Positions 6,101-7,536 of a DNA stretch of 7,536 nt are shown piece after piece; the stretch's first letter is position 1, and every line of letters starts with the position of its first letter. The position numbers and the translations under genes were made by a program. Location: NCBI GenBank assembly GCA_903885885.1, contig CAISKJ010001158.1:1-7536 (forward strand), written 5' to 3'. Under the pieces are notes generated by a model that was not told the origin of the DNA, searched no databases, and worked only from the letters and a program-made list of their open reading frames with translations. This DNA is from an uncultured delta proteobacterium (GTDB lineage Bacteria; Myxococcota_A; Polyangia; Polyangiales; Ga0077539).

Positions 6101-7536
6101 GCGCGCCGATGCGGTTCTGCAGCTCGACCTTCTGCCGCGCCATGGGGGCGAGCAGGGCCTGCGCCTCGAGCACCTTGAGCAGCTTCTCGTGGTTGTCGGT
6201 GCGCGCGTAGAGGCGCTCGAGGCCCTTGAGCGACGCCACGTTGCGCGGGTCGGCCTCGCGGGCCTGTTCGAAGAACTCCGCGGCCTTCTCCACGTTCGAG
6301 AGCCGGTCTTCGTAGACCTCGGCGATCTCGCAGAGGGCCTCGGCGCGCTTGTCGCCGGTCTGCGCCTCGGCCTTGCGGCCGATGAGCCCGACGAGCCCGT
6401 TCCAGTCCTCGGTGCGGAGGTAGATGCGCTCGATCACCTCGTTGGCCTTCGGGTGCGCGGGATCCTCCGCGAGCACCTTCTCGGCGAAGTCGCGCGCCCG
6501 CGCGGCCTCGTTGAGCCGCGACTCGAGCAGGTCGGCCGCCTCGGCGCGCGCGTCGCGAGCCTTGGCCGTGGCGCCCTGCGCGTCGGCGCGCTTGAGGAGC
6601 GTGCCCGTGAGCTCGGCCCACTGCTGGGCCTTGCGGTAGATGCCCGCGGCCCCTTCGAGCGCCGCGTCGTTGCCCGGGGCGAGCGCGATGACCTGATTGT
6701 AGCAAACGAGCGCGAACTCGGGCCGCAGCGTCTTCTCGGCGTACCAGCGGCCGGCGCGGAGGTAGAGCGGCACCGCCTCGGAGGCCTCGCGGCCCTTGAT
6801 GGCCTCGGAGATCACCTGCAGCGGCTCGCTCCAGCTCTTGGCGTCGTCGCCCGCGAGGCGCTCGACCTCGGCGGCGATCTCGTCGTCGGCGGGCGACTCG
6901 ATGACCGCCTGCGTGAGCGCCACGAGGGCGTTCTCGGTGTCCTTGAGCTCGCGCTCGTAGAGCTTCGCGAGCGAGACGTAGAGCCGCGCGCGCTCCGTCG
7001 CGAGCTGCTCGGCGTCGATCTCTTCGAGGAGGATCTCGGCCTTCTCTTCGGGCGTGGCGAGCGCGCGGCGGATCTCCTGCACGCGGGCCTTGGCGACCTC
7101 GTCGCCCCCTTCGCCGTCGGCGAGGAGCTCGTACACCTTGCGCGCCGCGGCGGGGTCTTTCACCTCGGCCTCGAGCACGCGCGCCGCGCGGAACAGCAGC
7201 GCCTTCTTGGCCGCCGCGTCTTCGGTGCCGTCGGCGAGGGTGCGCAGCGCCTCGGCCACGTCGGCCCACGCGATGCCTTGCGTGCCCGACTGCTCGAGGG
7301 CGAGGGCCTTCTCGTCGTCGCCGGGCGCCTCGGCCGCAGCGGCCTTGCGGGCCTCGAACTCGTCGCGGGTGATGTCCCCCGTGCGCTTGCCCTTGACCGC
7401 GTCGAGGAGGCCCGTGAAGAACGCGCCCGCCGAGGGGTAGCGCTCCGCCGGATCCTTCGCGAGGGCCTTGAGCACCGCCGCGTCGACCTCGCGGGTGACC
7501 CAGCCGCGCGGGGCGATCTTGCTCGGCGCCTCGGGG
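3183..7536 (-). CDS. Ser/Thr protein kinase-TPR fusion with degenerate M48-like C-terminal domain (N-terminus cut by window edge)
   Basis: The frame is open from the right edge to a TAG at 3185-3183, giving 1,450 visible residues. A GTG at 7475 could be taken for the start, but residues 1-40, before and after it, read as the end of a Hanks-type kinase domain (AVLKALAKDPAERYPSAGAF at 20-39). The real start and the catalytic lobes therefore lie outside the window. No membrane segment follows the kinase; the linker (about 50-85) is charged, so this version looks cytoplasmic. About 60-1180 is a long array of TPR-like helix pairs with 'A...Y..AL...P.....L..L..LY...G.W..L' patterns. A W-C-M-C element (1144-1147) ends the array. 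About 1187-1450 is a globular domain resembling M48 peptidases: VHVVPAQDSGLNFAS, then AGMRLSYFRAGH, then VDLTADRAGFLL. MRLSY (1295-1299) stands where HExxH is expected, so it is probably not a protease. The likely role is a kinase with a large protein-binding scaffold. It is separated by 222 bp from the downstream lipoprotein gene and is probably a separate transcript. Confidence 0.88.
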   Translation of the reverse strand, partial: PEAPSKIAPRGWVTREVDAAVLKALAKDPAERYPSAGAFFTGLLDAVKGKRTGDITRDEFEARKAAAAEAPGDDEKALALEQSGTQGIAWADVAEALRTLADGTEDAAAKKALLFRAARVLEAEVKDPAAARKVYELLADGEGGDEVAKARVQEIRRALATPEEKAEILLEEIDAEQLATERARLYVSLAKLYERELKDTENALVALTQAVIESPADDEIAAEVERLAGDDAKSWSEPLQVISEAIKGREASEAVPLYLRAGRWYAEKTLRPEFALVCYNQVIALAPGNDAALEGAAGIYRKAQQWAELTGTLLKRADAQGATAKARDARAEAADLLESRLNEAARARDFAEKVLAEDPAHPKANEVIERIYLRTEDWNGLVGLIGRKAEAQTGDKRAEALCEIAEVYEDRLSNVEKAAEFFEQAREADPRNVASLKGLERLYARTDNHEKLLKVLEAQALLAPMARQKVELQNRIGALLEEEFVDHARAAAAFEEAVRLDPANDPGLRGLGRLYRVLGRWDELAALLERHATLVDDAVKKAEILVSAGRVLLDPIGAVDRSQKCFERVLEIDASNGIALEALARIAALKGDTRAATDAYDKLAQSAKTSGEKLEVLLKLAKVLEDKGDRDAAIERYKQCLDADPDSGAATSRLRELYAARGDAAGAIELLQREIEAAEGSNQRASLWAQVARIYRDRVKDKDKARDAAEKAQLLDASNDDAAALLGELAFEDEKWADAAKLLAGRAGRAKELGRPEGLGLALKYGQALARSGDGAQALAAFRTAREIAPDDREVLLAVAHAAWEAGAWAEAVDVYNDVLRAHGKDLDRDVKVAALFELASALKSHGKGADGLKAAVEAHELDPQSVRVIDLAASLYGEEGRWDEVVKLKRKRVELATNEEDRFEGHLELGELHATKLGEKAKAAKAYSAALEIKPDDRKLLTRLMQLYSDEKDWGRLVEVVLRLADLLQDRAQLGKYYLTAAQLCDVHLGRVDEAVDYYESALEHDPSLEKALAGIAALRGAKGDWQGLEKSYRKVLGKMTDGAPKGARARIHALLAGLYEDKRKLNQPAEAVAEYEKAMEIAPGEADYADRLAELYLADTKRYFDRAVSTHRSLLAKNPLRVESLHALRKVYTETRKPDEAWCMCQALVSVKGAVPEEENFYKKFRTDRPANAQEKLNDERWARDLVHAWQDSLITSLFAVITPAVLKARAVPGSDFGLTAANRIEPSTDDGEMAQTVHYAAGVLGLPTPAVHVVPAQDSGLNFASTAPPSLFLGKTALAGGPAKALAFLAGMRLSYFRAGHQVRQIVPTGTGLRAWLFAAIRAVQPSFPVSADLAGPVGENVVVIKQVITGNALDVLTSLVSKLVQADTSLDLKRWMLGVDLTADRAGFLLSNDLSMSIAVIRAMPEDQSAVPQADRIRELRLYATSEDYFRLRQRLGIAMIVGDKK

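Noticed and set aside
3010..7269. Two ~700-codon minus-strand frames (3010-5127 and 5155-7269) overlapping the kinase-TPR gene
   Set aside because: Both are Arg/Gly/Pro/Ala-dominated shifted frames of the TPR gene without any recognisable fold. The in-phase frame has clear TPR periodicity through the whole span, so this is not a frameshifted or split gene.

Overview
The window is a very GC-rich bacterial chromosome segment, probably from a Myxococcota / deltaproteobacterial relative. The clues are the extreme G/C preference at third codon positions, a Ser/Thr protein kinase fused to a giant TPR array, and a lipoprotein with an Ala/Pro/Asp/Thr-rich linker. This lineage assignment is an inference from style, not a search result. 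All four genes lie on the minus strand, so they are transcribed from the right edge towards the left edge, and both end genes run off the window. I see no rRNA, tRNA, CRISPR array, insertion sequence or phage gene.

In transcription order: (1) 7536-3183 is a 5'-truncated gene for a Ser/Thr kinase-TPR fusion. Only the last helix of the kinase domain is in view. About 1,100 residues of TPR-like helical repeats follow, and then a C-terminal domain that resembles an M48 (HtpX-like) peptidase in which the catalytic HExxH has been replaced. (2) 3182-2961 is a 222-bp intergenic region, the only sizeable one. It holds two inverted repeats and a weak sigma-54-like candidate upstream of the next gene. 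(3) 2960-1773 encodes a secreted lipoprotein with a six-bladed NHL-type beta-propeller. (4) 1717-752 encodes a RimK/glutathione-synthetase-like ATP-grasp ligase of unknown substrate. (5) 701-1 is the N-terminal 60% or so of the Na+/H+ antiporter NhaA, whose diagnostic aspartates are intact.

Genes 3-5 are separated by only 55 and 50 bp and could be one transcript. The lipoprotein and the ATP-grasp enzyme are the best candidates for a functional pair. NhaA is a generic housekeeping transporter and may just be a neighbour. I do not see a clear new multi-gene system. The items most worth a second look are the degenerate peptidase-like tail of the kinase-TPR protein, the cysteine-bearing ATP-grasp enzyme beside a propeller lipoprotein, and the structured intergenic region.
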